The translations under genes were made by a program, and so were the position numbers. A DNA stretch of 64,000 bases from Aureitalea marina. Lineage in GTDB: Bacteria; Bacteroidota; Bacteroidia; Flavobacteriales; Flavobacteriaceae. The notes under the pieces were generated by a model. That model saw only the letters and a program-made list of their open reading frames with translations. It was not told the origin of the DNA and did not search any database. The stretch covers positions 558,001 through 622,000 of the forward strand of contig NZ_MQUB01000001.1 in NCBI RefSeq assembly GCF_002943755.1, in the 5' to 3' direction. Below, piece after piece: positions 18,966 through 27,789 of the stretch (its first letter is position 1; each line of letters begins with the position of its first letter).

Positions 18966-19729
18966 CCGGCTACGATAACCTCAATTCCTTTGTCCTCGAA
19001 TGCTTGTCGGTGCTTCTTTTTGATACCGGCATCCGTTATCAGGACATGTACCTGCTCAGTCTCAGCGATCTTTCCAAAGCTGCGCTTCCCGATCTTGGAG
19101 GAATCTGTCAGGACAACCACTTTTTCGGAGCAGTTGATCATGGTTTTATTCAGGTGGGCCTCCATGGAATTTGAGGTAGTGAGGCCATATTCTGCATCGA
19201 TACCATCCACACCCAGAAACAAGGTGTTACAGGAATAATCACTCAGGATTTGCTCCGCAATTGGACCCACAACAGATTTCGAACTCTTTCGAACTGACCC
19301 CCCAACCTGAATGACGTTAAGCAAGGGGTGTTTACATAATTCGATGGATATATACAGAGAAGTGGTCAAAACGGTCAATTTGGAAAAATCCGATAGCATC
19401 CGGGCAAGGTATTGCACGGTGGTACCGGAGGCCATAATGATGTTGTCATTGTTCCTGACATACTTCAAAGCTTCTTCGGCTATCTCTTTTTTCTGATCCA
19501 CCTGCAGGCTTTCCTTTTCGAGCAGATTTCGCTCAAAGGCATATAGAGACTGTTTACTGGCTCCTCCATGTGTTCTGAATAGCAATCCCTTTTTTTCCAG
19601 GAATGTCAGATCCTTGCGAATGGTCACCGAGGAAACATCAAATTTCTCACATAGCTGAAACACCTTGACGAATCCGGATTCGTTCAATTCGGTAAGGATT
19701 TGCATTTGTCGCTGGTTGACTCCCTCCAT
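18962..19729 (-). CDS. glpR: DeoR/GlpR-family transcriptional repressor
   Basis: About 255 residues. N-terminal winged helix-turn-helix of DeoR type ('VFQLCEKFDVSSVTIRKDLTFLEKKGLLFRTHGGA', with the family-typical 'VTIRKDL' and 'RTHGGA') is followed by the sugar-phosphate-binding domain ('IMASGTTVQYLA', 'LFLGVDGID', 'VVLTDSSKIGKRSF'). It is divergent from glpD-glpK, so it most likely represses these genes and responds to a phosphorylated polyol; the symbol rests on that context. Start: the ATG at 19729 (MEGVNQRQMQIL) fits the family, and an ATG at 19753 would add eight residues. Confidence 0.85.
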   Translation of the reverse strand: MEGVNQRQMQILTELNESGFVKVFQLCEKFDVSSVTIRKDLTFLEKKGLLFRTHGGASKQSLYAFERNLLEKESLQVDQKKEIAEEALKYVRNNDNIIMASGTTVQYLARMLSDFSKLTVLTTSLYISIELCKHPLLNVIQVGGSVRKSSKSVVGPIAEQILSDYSCNTLFLGVDGIDAEYGLTTSNSMEAHLNKTMINCSEKVVVLTDSSKIGKRSFGKIAETEQVHVLITDAGIKKKHRQAFEDKGIEVIVAG

Positions 19730-19775
19730 ATGTCGTTTTTTAGGCGACTGCAAGTTAACTATTAATTAAAGAACA

Positions 19776-19832
19776 TTCGTTTACATATAGTTTCGATAAT
19801 TTGTATTTTTGACAAAAAAGAAAGAAAACGAA
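19776..19832 (+). promoter_or_regulatory. glpD promoter with candidate GlpR operator half-sites
   Basis: An exact TAnnTTTG box (TATTTTTG) lies at 19804-19811, 23 bases before the glpD ATG. A TTCGTTT motif at 19776-19782 and its reverse complement AAACGAA at 19826-19832 flank it, with TTTCGATAA in between at about 19791. Repeated TTCG half-sites are usual for DeoR-type repressors, so repression by the divergent regulator is likely. The operator call is inference from spacing and sequence. Confidence 0.5.
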
Positions 19833-19834
19833 AT

Positions 19835-21409
19835 ATGAATAGGGAGGAACAACTTCTGCAGTTATCGAACTGCGATCAATGGGACTTCATTGTGATCGGT
19901 GGAGGAGCCAGCGGATTGGGTGCTGCCGTAGATGCCGCCTCACGGGGTTTTAAAACGGTCTTGTTTGAAGGAGTTGATTTTGCCAAAGGTACATCGAGTC
20001 GTAGTACCAAGTTGGTCCATGGTGGAGTTCGATATTTGGCCCAAGGAGACATCGGATTGGTCCGAGAGGCGCTAAAAGAGAGAGGTGTATTGGCTCAAAA
20101 CGCCGGTCATCTTTTTCAGAATCAAGAGTTCGTCATTCCAACCTACTCGCATCGACAGAAATGGTTCTATGGGATAGGACTTAAAGTATACGATTGGTTG
20201 TCTCTTGGATGGAGCCTTGGTCGATCCAGATTGATGGGTAGAAGCCAGGTTTCAAAATTGCTACCGAACATTCGCAAAGATGGTCTGAACGGGGGAGTGT
20301 TATACAGGGACGGACAATTTGATGATGCCCGTCTTGCATTGAACCTTGCTCAGACGGCCATTGAGGCCGGTGGTACTGTGATCAATTATATGAAAGTCAT
20401 CGATTTCCTTAAAGATGATGACCGGAAGATCTGCGGTGTACGGGTCCAGGATATGGAATCTGGGGCGCAACACGAGGTGAGATCTCGGGTAGTGATCAAT
20501 GCAACCGGAGTTTTCAGTAATAAGATTCTGAAAATGGACGACAGAAAGGCCAATGAGATCCGGGTGGTACCCAGTCAGGGGATTCACCTAGTAGTAGATG
20601 CCTCTTTTCTTGGAGCTGATCAGGCCCTTATGATTCCTAAGACGACTGACGGGCGGGTGCTTTTTGCTATACCTTGGCATGGTCGAACCTTACTGGGGAC
20701 CACAGATACCTTGATCAAGAAACCGAGTTATGAGCCCGAGGCCAGGAAGGAAGAGATCGATTTTATATTGGAAAATGCAGGGCAATATCTGGAGAAAGCC
20801 CCGCAGCGGTCTGATGTATTGTCCGTATTTGCTGGATTAAGACCATTGGTTGCTCCCAAAAAGGATAAAGAGAATACCAAAGAGATTTCCAGGGGCCATA
20901 AGATATTAACTTCTCCATCCGGTTTGATTACCATTTTGGGGGGCAAGTGGACCACTTATCGCTCCATGGGCAGGGAGTTAATCGATAAAGCTCTCCACAT
21001 TCATGACCTCAGGAGGGAGCCTTCCAACTCAAGGCAAATTGGGATCCATGGTAATCCAAATGGCCGGGAGTTACCATTAGATCCCAGACTGAGGGTCTAT
21101 GGTCAGGATGCCTTTAGTATACAGGAAATGGAGAAAGCGGAACCAGAAAGTGCGCAGCGCCTTCATCCCTATTATCCTTATACCAAGGCCCAGCTTATTT
21201 GGGCCGTCAATCGTGAGATGGCAAGAACGGTCGAAGATTTCCTTGCCCGAAGGATTCGTTTGCTTTTTTTGGATGCCGAAGCGGCCATTCAGGCGGCGCC
21301 TCTGGTTTCCCAGATAATGGCGCAACAGTTGAACAAAGAGCAGGATTGGGTAGAGCAGCAGCTCAGGGATTTCACTAAATTGGCCAAGGGCTACCAATTA
21401 GAACATTAA
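19835..21409 (+). CDS. glpD: Aerobic glycerol-3-phosphate dehydrogenase
   Basis: 524 residues. FAD-dependent enzyme oxidising sn-glycerol-3-phosphate to dihydroxyacetone phosphate and feeding electrons to the quinone pool at the inner membrane. It has the dinucleotide-binding motif 'IVIGGGASGLGAA' at about residues 19-31, then 'GTSSRSTKLVHGGVRYL', which is typical of GlpD/GlpA, and 'GLRPLVAPKK' and 'GGKWTTYRSMG' later. The stop is three bases before the glpK ATG, so they form an operon. It is controlled from the TATTTTTG promoter and probably by the divergent GlpR. No glpF facilitator gene is seen nearby. Confidence 0.96.
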   Translation: MNREEQLLQLSNCDQWDFIVIGGGASGLGAAVDAASRGFKTVLFEGVDFAKGTSSRSTKLVHGGVRYLAQGDIGLVREALKERGVLAQNAGHLFQNQEFVIPTYSHRQKWFYGIGLKVYDWLSLGWSLGRSRLMGRSQVSKLLPNIRKDGLNGGVLYRDGQFDDARLALNLAQTAIEAGGTVINYMKVIDFLKDDDRKICGVRVQDMESGAQHEVRSRVVINATGVFSNKILKMDDRKANEIRVVPSQGIHLVVDASFLGADQALMIPKTTDGRVLFAIPWHGRTLLGTTDTLIKKPSYEPEARKEEIDFILENAGQYLEKAPQRSDVLSVFAGLRPLVAPKKDKENTKEISRGHKILTSPSGLITILGGKWTTYRSMGRELIDKALHIHDLRREPSNSRQIGIHGNPNGRELPLDPRLRVYGQDAFSIQEMEKAEPESAQRLHPYYPYTKAQLIWAVNREMARTVEDFLARRIRLLFLDAEAAIQAAPLVSQIMAQQLNKEQDWVEQQLRDFTKLAKGYQLEH

Positions 21410-21412
21410 CAT

Positions 21413-22915
21413 ATGCAAGAACAGCTAGTATTGGCCATCGACCAAGGAACCACCTCCTCCCGAACCCTGATCTTTAATCGTAAAGGAGATATTGTTTCCC
21501 AGGCACAACAGGATTTTGAACAACTTTTTCCTCATGAAGGCTGGGTGGAACACGATCCGCTTGCGATTTGGGATTCCCAGTTGAAGACCATGAAGCAGTC
21601 TATTTCCCAGTTGGACCTGACTTCAAAAAGGATAGCCGCTATTGGTATTACCAACCAGCGGGAGACTACCTTGGTCTGGGATCGGCAGACCGGTAAGCCG
21701 GTATACAATGCCATTGTCTGGCAGGACAGAAGGACAGCCGGTTACTGTAATGAACTCAGAAAAGCAGGTCATGCGGATATGATTCAGGAAAAAACTGGCC
21801 TAATACTGGACGCTTATTTTTCTGCTACTAAGCTGAAATGGATATTGGATCAGCAACCTGGATTAAGAGATCGGGCTAAGGCTGGCGAACTGTGTTTTGG
21901 AACAGTTGATACCTGGCTGATCTGGAACCTTACTGGAGGAACAAACTTTGTGACCGACACCTCCAATGCCAGCAGGACCATGCTATTCAACATACACCAG
22001 CTGAATTGGGACCAGGAGCTGTTAGATCTGTTTGACATCCCCGTAGCCATTCTGCCAGAAGTAAGAGAATCCAGCGAAGTTTACGGAAAAACCCTGGCTG
22101 ATTTATTCGGAGAGGCCATCCCGATTGCAGGAATTGCTGGGGATCAGCAAGCTGCCTTGTTTGGTCAACTGTGCTGGGAGAAAGGAATGCTTAAAAATAC
22201 CTACGGCACAGGTTGTTTTATGCTCATGAATACCGGAACCGAGCCTGTCTTGTCACAAAATAAATTATTAACCACCGTAGCCTGGACCATAGGAGGAGTT
22301 ACCCATTACGCTCTCGAAGGAAGTGTCTTTATAGCAGGGGCCGCCGTACAGTGGGTAAGGGATGGGCTCAAACTGATCGATCACTCACCTCAGATCGAGG
22401 ATTTGGCGCGGTCTGTTCCTGATAATGGAGGCATGTACTTTGTACCAGCCCTGACGGGCTTGGCGGCACCGTATTGGGATCCATACGCCAGGGGCAGTGT
22501 CTTTGGAATCACTCGCGGATCTACGCTGGGGCATTTTGCCCGGGCAACATTGGAAGGTATAGCCTTCCAGGTGTATGATATTGTGCAGGCTATGGAAGGA
22601 GATGCGCAGACCTCCGGTGTAGAGTTTAGGGTAGATGGTGGAGCCTCGGCAAACAATTTATTGATGCAATTCCAGGCAGATATCTGCCAGTTTCCGGTAG
22701 TACGACCAAAGGTAGTAGAAACCACAGCCATGGGAGCGGCCTTTCTGGCTGGTTTAGCCGCAGGTTATTGGGAAGATAAAGGGCATCTAAGCCAGCAATG
22801 GGAGGTGGATACCCGCTTCGATCCCCAGAAGGAAGCACCGGAAGTAGAGGGGTTGTTGACCGGTTGGGAGAAAGCTGTAGAAAGAAGTCGTCAATGGATG
22901 GACTCCGAAAGTTAA
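21413..22915 (+). CDS. glpK: Glycerol kinase
   Basis: 500 residues, standard length for the FGGY kinase GlpK, which makes sn-glycerol-3-phosphate from glycerol and ATP. Landmarks: N-terminal phosphate loop '[15 protein letters not shown]'; '[16 protein letters not shown]'; '[14 protein letters not shown]'; '[13 protein letters not shown]'; the FGGY signature region '[15 protein letters not shown]'; and '[12 protein letters not shown]'. It follows glpD by three bases. Together GlpK and GlpD convert glycerol to a glycolytic intermediate. Confidence 0.97.
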   Translation: MQEQLVLAIDQGTTSSRTLIFNRKGDIVSQAQQDFEQLFPHEGWVEHDPLAIWDSQLKTMKQSISQLDLTSKRIAAIGITNQRETTLVWDRQTGKPVYNAIVWQDRRTAGYCNELRKAGHADMIQEKTGLILDAYFSATKLKWILDQQPGLRDRAKAGELCFGTVDTWLIWNLTGGTNFVTDTSNASRTMLFNIHQLNWDQELLDLFDIPVAILPEVRESSEVYGKTLADLFGEAIPIAGIAGDQQAALFGQLCWEKGMLKNTYGTGCFMLMNTGTEPVLSQNKLLTTVAWTIGGVTHYALEGSVFIAGAAVQWVRDGLKLIDHSPQIEDLARSVPDNGGMYFVPALTGLAAPYWDPYARGSVFGITRGSTLGHFARATLEGIAFQVYDIVQAMEGDAQTSGVEFRVDGGASANNLLMQFQADICQFPVVRPKVVETTAMGAAFLAGLAAGYWEDKGHLSQQWEVDTRFDPQKEAPEVEGLLTGWEKAVERSRQWMDSES

Positions 22916-22964
22916 CATGCCCTGAGAATATATTTATGTCCTAGGACTTCAGTTATCTGTGTTG

Positions 22965-22972
22965 TAGTTTTG
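22965..22972 (+). promoter_or_regulatory. Candidate -7 box of pyrD, implying a near-leaderless mRNA
   Basis: TAGTTTTG matches TAnnTTTG exactly and ends five bases before the pyrD ATG (22978). Transcription from this box would start at or next to the start codon. The -33 element is not clear. Confidence 0.45.
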
Positions 22973-22977
22973 CAGCC

Positions 22978-23991
22978 ATGTATCGATCCGTTATCCGTCC
23001 AATTCTCTTTCGCTTTGATCCTGAGCGTGTTCATTATTTTTCTTTCTCATCTATCCGTTGGATGCACCGTTTGGGCCTTGGGTGGTTGTTCAGATCACTC
23101 TATCAGGTCAATGACAAGCGGCTAGAGCGGGAAGTTTTCGGGCTAAGATTTCCCAATCCTGTTGGTTTGGCAGCCGGGATGGATAAGGATGCGACCCTCT
23201 TCAATGAATTGGGCAATATGGGCTTCGGTTTTATCGAGATCGGAACCTTGACCCCCAAACCGCAAGCGGGTAATCCGAAGAAGCGACTTTTTCGATTGAA
23301 GCCAGACCAGGGGATCATCAACCGTATGGGCTTTAATAATTCCGGGGTAGAGGCCGCCGCAGAACGGCTTAAAAAGAACAAGGGTGTACTGATAGGAGGA
23401 AACATAGGTAAGAATAAGACAACTCCCAACGAGCAGGCGACCTCGGATTATGAGATCTGTTTTGAGGCCTTATTTGAACACGTGGACTATTTTGTGGTCA
23501 ATGTGAGCTCTCCCAACACTCCCAATCTGCGGGCACTGCAAGATAAAGAACCCTTGACCCGTCTTTTGCAGACCTTGCAGCAAAAGAATAGCGCGAAAGA
23601 AAGTCCAAAACCAATCTTATTGAAGATAGCACCAGACCTTACCGATGAGCAATTACTGGACATCATCGATATAGTAAATACAACCGGAATTGCAGGTGTA
23701 ATTGCTACCAATACCACGATCTCTAGAGAAGGGCTGAAGTCTGAGAATAAGAAGGAGGCCGGTGGCCTCAGCGGAAAACCATTGACCAATCGTTCTACCG
23801 AAGTGATCCGTTTTCTGCATCAAAACAGCTCAGGCAGTTTTCCCATCATTGGAGTAGGAGGGATTCACACCGCCCAAGATGCATTGGACAAGCTAGAAGC
23901 AGGCGCTAGCCTTGTTCAGCTCTACACCGGTTTTGTCTATGAGGGACCCGGACTGATCAAAAGGATCAACAAGACTTTACTTACTGCTTAA
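22978..23991 (+). CDS. pyrD: Quinone-dependent dihydroorotate dehydrogenase (class 2)
   Basis: 337 residues. Oxidises dihydroorotate to orotate in pyrimidine synthesis with FMN and quinone. The N-terminal amphipathic part ('[22 protein letters not shown]') is typical of membrane-bound class 2 enzymes. It has '[13 protein letters not shown]', '[20 protein letters not shown]', '[14 protein letters not shown]' with the catalytic serine region, '[13 protein letters not shown]', 'IATNTTISR' and '[30 protein letters not shown]'. Convergent with the spondin-domain gene and overlapping it by 11 bases. Confidence 0.96.
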   Translation: MYRSVIRPILFRFDPERVHYFSFSSIRWMHRLGLGWLFRSLYQVNDKRLEREVFGLRFPNPVGLAAGMDKDATLFNELGNMGFGFIEIGTLTPKPQAGNPKKRLFRLKPDQGIINRMGFNNSGVEAAAERLKKNKGVLIGGNIGKNKTTPNEQATSDYEICFEALFEHVDYFVVNVSSPNTPNLRALQDKEPLTRLLQTLQQKNSAKESPKPILLKIAPDLTDEQLLDIIDIVNTTGIAGVIATNTTISREGLKSENKKEAGGLSGKPLTNRSTEVIRFLHQNSSGSFPIIGVGGIHTAQDALDKLEAGASLVQLYTGFVYEGPGLIKRINKTLLTA

Positions 23992-24883
23992 TGATCTTGT
24001 GCGTACTGACGCGATTGTCGTTGGTTGTCAGCCTGACCAGGTAGAGTCCTGCCGGGTCGTCTTCCATGGAAATGACTTGCTCAGCATTGTCGGCTCTGAC
24101 CGACCTGATCAAACTTCCAAGTGCATTATAAATTTCAACCTCACGGATATTGGATCCACTGATGCGAAGGACATCGGTTACCGGATTGGGATATAGTCGT
24201 ACAGCTTTAGTTTGAGTGTCGTCCAAATCAAGTATGGTATTTAAAGACACCGTCAAGGTCCCGATCTTCTCGTTGGAGAATGGAACTACCGCTTGCAGAC
24301 TACTAATGGGTTCTGCTGGATCCGTATTCATATTTGGGGATGTATAATCCGGGCCACTGTCCGTACCTGCATCATAGGCGTAAAGATTGATCTCGATCTG
24401 ATCGACCCAATCTCCTTGCTCATCTAGTAGGGATATGCCATTGACTGCGATCATCCAATCCGGGCTAGGAGCGATCATGGATGCAAGGGTCAATAATGGG
24501 AAGTCAGAAGATACCACCAGGTCATCGATCTGCATTTGCCCCAGACTAGTATCCAGGTCTGGTCCGTTGATGCTTTTATCGGCCCATCCGGCTTGAATGG
24601 CATCGTCAACCTCTTCAAAGAATAAGGTGTTATTTCCCAATTCGGCAATATCCTCAATGCCTGGGGTTGCCAGACCGCCCATTTCAAGGAATAAGCCTCC
24701 ATCATTATGGGTCGCACCAACCAGTCTGGACCAATGAGCACCACCGGGTAGATTACCACTGCTGTGCGGGTGAGCTGCCTGGGACCAGTTGCTGGTAAAG
24801 GTTACGGTGTATTCGGCTGCTGTCTGAGCATCCGATAGATATGCGGTGAGAGCGAAAAGTGATAGAAGTAGTGATCTTTTCAT
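23981..24883 (-). CDS. Spondin-domain protein with T9SS C-terminal sorting domain
   Basis: 300 residues with an N-terminal signal peptide. Residues about 22-200 match the Spondin_N pattern ('[15 protein letters not shown]', '[15 protein letters not shown]', 'IEDIAELGN', '[19 protein letters not shown]'). The last 80 residues are a type A type IX secretion sorting domain ('[15 protein letters not shown]', '[13 protein letters not shown]', '[22 protein letters not shown]'). So it is exported across the outer membrane and probably attached to the surface or released. Spondin_N domains resemble C2-like extracellular folds in eukaryotes; the bacterial ligand is unknown. Monocistronic by context. 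Confidence 0.85.
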   Translation of the reverse strand: MKRSLLLSLFALTAYLSDAQTAAEYTVTFTSNWSQAAHPHSSGNLPGGAHWSRLVGATHNDGGLFLEMGGLATPGIEDIAELGNNTLFFEEVDDAIQAGWADKSINGPDLDTSLGQMQIDDLVVSSDFPLLTLASMIAPSPDWMIAVNGISLLDEQGDWVDQIEINLYAYDAGTDSGPDYTSPNMNTDPAEPISSLQAVVPFSNEKIGTLTVSLNTILDLDDTQTKAVRLYPNPVTDVLRISGSNIREVEIYNALGSLIRSVRADNAEQVISMEDDPAGLYLVRLTTNDNRVSTHKIIKQ

Positions 24884-24980
24884 AGTCAGTTTTTTTACAA
24901 AGTCGTCACAGATGTGGAATACTTACACATAGACACAAATATTATGCCGACACCAGCATTTTCTTCGTTTTCTGAATTGC

Positions 24981-24988
24981 TATCTTTG
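24981..24988 (+). promoter_or_regulatory. Candidate -7 box of the HMG-CoA lyase gene
   Basis: TATCTTTG matches TAnnTTTG exactly and ends four bases before the ATG at 24993, again predicting an mRNA with almost no leader. The -33 element is not obvious. Confidence 0.45.
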
Positions 24989-24992
24989 ATCC

Positions 24993-25855
24993 ATGCCTAC
25001 CGTAAAATTGATCGAATGCCCAAGGGATGCCATGCAGGGGATCAAAGACTGGATACCTACTCAGGAAAAGATCCAATACATCCAATCGCTGCTGAGGTGT
25101 GGATTTGACACCATCGATTTTGGCAGTTTTGTCTCTCCCAAGGCTATTCCACAAATGCAGGATACAGCCCAGGTTTTGGCTGGTCTGGATCTGTCTCAAA
25201 CCAAGAGCAAATTGTTGGCGATTGTGGCTAATGTTCGTGGGGCACAGGATGCCGTTCCACACGAGCAGATTCAGTATTTAGGTTATCCTTTTAGTATCTC
25301 CGAGAATTTCCAGATGCGCAACACCCACAAGACCATCGATCAATCCGTGGAGGTTTTGAAGCAGATATTGGAGCTGGCTAACGGCAGTAACAAGGAAGTA
25401 GTGACTTACTTATCCATGGGCTTTGGGAACCCCTACGGTGACCCATGGAGTGTGGAGATCGTAGGGCAGTGGGCAGAACGGCTCTCCGAGATGGGCGTTC
25501 GGATTCTTTCCCTCAGTGATACCATTGGTAGTTCGACCCCGGAGGTCATCGATTATTTGTTCAGTGGACTGATCCCGGCTTATCCCGACATCGAATTTGG
25601 TGCTCATTTACATACCACTCCAACCACCTGGCACGAGAAGGTTGATGCGGCCTACAAGGGGGCTGCCGACGTTTTGACGGTGCGATCCAAGGTTTCGGTG
25701 GATGCCCTATGGCAAAGGATGAACTGACCGGGAATATGCCTACGGAGAAACTCTTGAGCTTTTTTACAGCTGCAAAAGTGGACTCGGGTATCAACACTAT
25801 GTCCTTTGAAAGTGCACACAATGAGGCGACCAAGATTTTCACAAAGTATTATTAA
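24993..25855 (+). pseudogene. mvaB: Hydroxymethylglutaryl-CoA lyase, interrupted by one -1 frameshift
   Basis: This enzyme cleaves HMG-CoA to acetoacetate and acetyl-CoA (leucine degradation). The first frame has the family start 'ECPRDAMQGIKDWIP' and 'EFGAHLHTTPTTWHEKVDAAYKG', then goes off at 25727. In the next frame the family continues with 'GCRRFDGAIQGFGGCPMA', which includes the active-site Cys motif GGCPxA, and ends 'NEATKIFTKYY' at 25855. Restoring a sixth G to the GGGGG run at 25658-25662 gives one protein of about 287 residues, the normal length. It is therefore either a sequencing miss in a homopolymer or a recent mutation. Without repair the product would lack the catalytic cysteine. 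Confidence 0.88.
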
Positions 25856-25871
25856 TTCTGGTTACCCCGGT

Positions 25872-25901
25872 TTGAAAGCTGGTTAATTCGTTTTACATTT
25901 C
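25872..25901 (+). promoter_or_regulatory. Candidate promoter of the haem-binding protein gene
   Basis: TTG at 25872-25874 and TACATTTC at 25894-25901 are spaced by 19 bases. The second box differs from TAnnTTTG at the last base. It lies between the HMG-CoA lyase stop and the ATG at 25937. Confidence 0.35.
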
Positions 25902-25936
25902 TGTTGGGTTTCGCCCAAACAACCTAATCCGATAGT

Positions 25937-26413
25937 ATGAATAAGTATATCCGTTATTTTCTATGGCTGGCTCTTATTGCACTGATCGTTATTCAATTCT
26001 TTCGTCCGGAAAAGAACATTGCGGGTTACGAGGCGGTCGCTGCCTTTGAGACCGAAACCCGTCCAGGTGACGCTGTTCGGGGAATATTAAAAGAGAACTG
26101 TTATGACTGTCACAGCAATCACACGAATTACCCGTGGTATGCGGAGATCGCACCCGTGAGCTTTTGGTTAGACGACCACGTCCGTCATGGCAAAGGAGAT
26201 TTCAATGTGTCTAACTGGGAGTCCTATTCGGCGAAGAAGAAGGACCACAAACTAGAGGAATTGATCGAAGAGGTCAAGGGTGGTCATATGCCACTTGACT
26301 CCTACACTTGGGTGCACGGTAAATTATCTGATGACGAAAAGGATTTACTTCTTCAATGGGCGACTGTGGCCCGGATGGCCTATCAACAAGAGTTAAAGGT
26401 GTCATCTAAATAG
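25937..26413 (+). CDS. Haem-binding domain protein (single CxxCH cytochrome-like)
   Basis: 158 residues. One N-terminal membrane anchor (about residues 5-22) precedes a c-type haem motif 'NCYDCHSNHTNYPWY' (CxxCH about residues 54-58). A conserved tail follows with 'HVRHGKGDFNVSNWESYS' and 'GHMPLDSYTWVHGKLSDDEKDLLLQWA', whose Met may be the distal ligand. This matches the Haem_bd family common in Bacteroidota. It is probably an envelope electron carrier facing the periplasm. Stand-alone gene; partners are not indicated by neighbours. Confidence 0.88.
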   Translation: MNKYIRYFLWLALIALIVIQFFRPEKNIAGYEAVAAFETETRPGDAVRGILKENCYDCHSNHTNYPWYAEIAPVSFWLDDHVRHGKGDFNVSNWESYSAKKKDHKLEELIEEVKGGHMPLDSYTWVHGKLSDDEKDLLLQWATVARMAYQQELKVSSK

Positions 26414-26446
26414 AAGAAAAACAATCAGTTATATGTTTAGACCTAA

Positions 26447-26473
26447 CTTTATTTAAAATTAATCTAAATAAAG
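26447..26473. promoter_or_regulatory. Iron-box-like inverted repeat, upstream copy
   Basis: CTTTATTTA (26447-26455) and its exact reverse complement TAAATAAAG (26465-26473) are separated by nine bases. A second copy with the same core, TATTTA-N9-TAAATA, lies at 26522-26542. The spacers are similar too (AAATTAATC and AAATCAGTC). The site abuts the -33 element. AT-rich palindromes of this shape are typical of Fur-family sites; which regulator binds is inference. Confidence 0.6.
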
Positions 26474-26504
26474 TTGCTAGCTTCATTCTCAGTATTTATT
26501 TTTG
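26474..26504 (+). promoter_or_regulatory. Promoter of the imelysin/TonB operon
   Basis: TTG at 26474-26476, 20 bases of spacer, then TATTTTTG at 26497-26504, an exact TAnnTTTG. It is the most complete promoter in the window and is bracketed by the two iron-box-like palindromes. Confidence 0.7.
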
Positions 26505-26521
26505 CCACTGATTTATCAGCC

Positions 26522-26542
26522 TATTTAAAATCAGTCTAAATA
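26522..26542. promoter_or_regulatory. Iron-box-like inverted repeat, downstream copy
   Basis: TATTTA and TAAATA arms are nine bases apart, sharing the core of the copy at 26447-26473. It lies between the predicted transcription start (about 26510) and the ATG at 26551, a position that would block early elongation when occupied. Confidence 0.6.
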
Positions 26543-26550
26543 AAATTAGT

Positions 26551-27777
26551 ATGAACAACAGCTTGCTTTTCGCCCTAATCGCTACTACCATTTTAGCGTC
26601 TTGTTCTTCCGATGACGACAACAATATAATTGAACCGGATCCGCCAGCCGTAGTAGCTCCGGCAACCTATTCATTTGACCGCGATGGAGAATCAACGGTA
26701 TCATACAGCGGTCAAACTACCCGAATCCTGATGGGGGAAGAATTGATCGATGCCTTCCTTGATTTTGACAATTCTACAGAAGAACGTCTAATGAGTATGT
26801 TTGCTCACGAAGAGGGAAATGCCGATTTCGATAATACAGATCTTAACAGTTCCGACAAAAGCATCAGGAGTAAAACAGCTGCCTCGCGTGACTATTTTAG
26901 CGCGAATGCTTCAGAATCCGCCTTGATCAAAGCCGATTTTGAAGGCTGGATCAGTGGACAGATCGATGAGGTTTTCCCTAACGAGGATACATTGGCGGCA
27001 CCTGGTGTTGCTGGTCAAATTGCCGATGGCGAGAGCACTCGATACGTGAACGGAGATGGATTCGAATTCAATCAGGTATTCGGAAAGGCCCTGATCGGGG
27101 GATTGATGGCCGATCAGATGCTGAACAACTACTTGGGGACGGCTGTACTGGATGAGGCGGACAACATTGATAATAATGATAATGAAATCGTTGCGGATGG
27201 TAAATCGTATACCACCATGGAGCACAAATGGGACGAGGCATACGGTTATCTTTTTGGAGCCTCCGAGAATGGAGCTAGTCCTTTAGCAACCCTGGGAAGT
27301 GACGATAGCTTTCTGAATAAATATATTGGAAGAGTAGACGGTGATGCTGATTTCAACGGAATTGGCCAGGCAATTTATGACGCCCTCAAGTTGGGCCGTG
27401 CTGCAATCGTTGCAAAGGATTATACCCTCAGAGATGAGCAGGCCAATATCGTTCGTCAATTGGTTTCGGAAGCCATTGCTATCCGTACAGTGTATTACTT
27501 ACAACAAGGTAAGAATGCAATCGAAAACGACAATTTGGGAACGGCCTTCCACGATCTTTCAGAAGGTTTAGGGTTTATTTATAGCCTGAGATTCACTCAG
27601 AATCCGCTTACTGGTCAGTCTTTCTTTAACCGCGCCGAGGTCGAAGATATGATCGAACAATTACTTCAGGGAGAGAATGGACTCTGGACAGTTACACCAG
27701 CCACACTGGATGCTGTTTCTGAGCAAATTGCCGCCCCCTTTGGTTTTACTGTGGAACAAGCCGGCAGCACCAATTAA
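26551..27777 (+). CDS. DUF4856-type lipoprotein of an imelysin iron operon
   Basis: 408 residues, lipobox (ILASC) at about residue 18 followed by an acidic linker (SSDDDN). The body carries 'GEELIDAFLDF', 'MSMFAHEEGNADF', 'GKALIGGLMADQMLNNYLG', 'MEHKWDEAYGYLFG' and 'GLGFIYSLRF', which I recognise as the DUF4856 family. In Bacteroidota it is commonly encoded beside imelysins and iron receptors. Its helical layout resembles imelysin, so an envelope metal-binding role is plausible but unproven. First gene of a four-gene operon under the palindrome-flanked promoter; 12 bases to the next ATG. Confidence 0.8.
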   Translation: MNNSLLFALIATTILASCSSDDDNNIIEPDPPAVVAPATYSFDRDGESTVSYSGQTTRILMGEELIDAFLDFDNSTEERLMSMFAHEEGNADFDNTDLNSSDKSIRSKTAASRDYFSANASESALIKADFEGWISGQIDEVFPNEDTLAAPGVAGQIADGESTRYVNGDGFEFNQVFGKALIGGLMADQMLNNYLGTAVLDEADNIDNNDNEIVADGKSYTTMEHKWDEAYGYLFGASENGASPLATLGSDDSFLNKYIGRVDGDADFNGIGQAIYDALKLGRAAIVAKDYTLRDEQANIVRQLVSEAIAIRTVYYLQQGKNAIENDNLGTAFHDLSEGLGFIYSLRFTQNPLTGQSFFNRAEVEDMIEQLLQGENGLWTVTPATLDAVSEQIAAPFGFTVEQAGSTN

Positions 27778-27789
27778 TTTGAATTAGCT

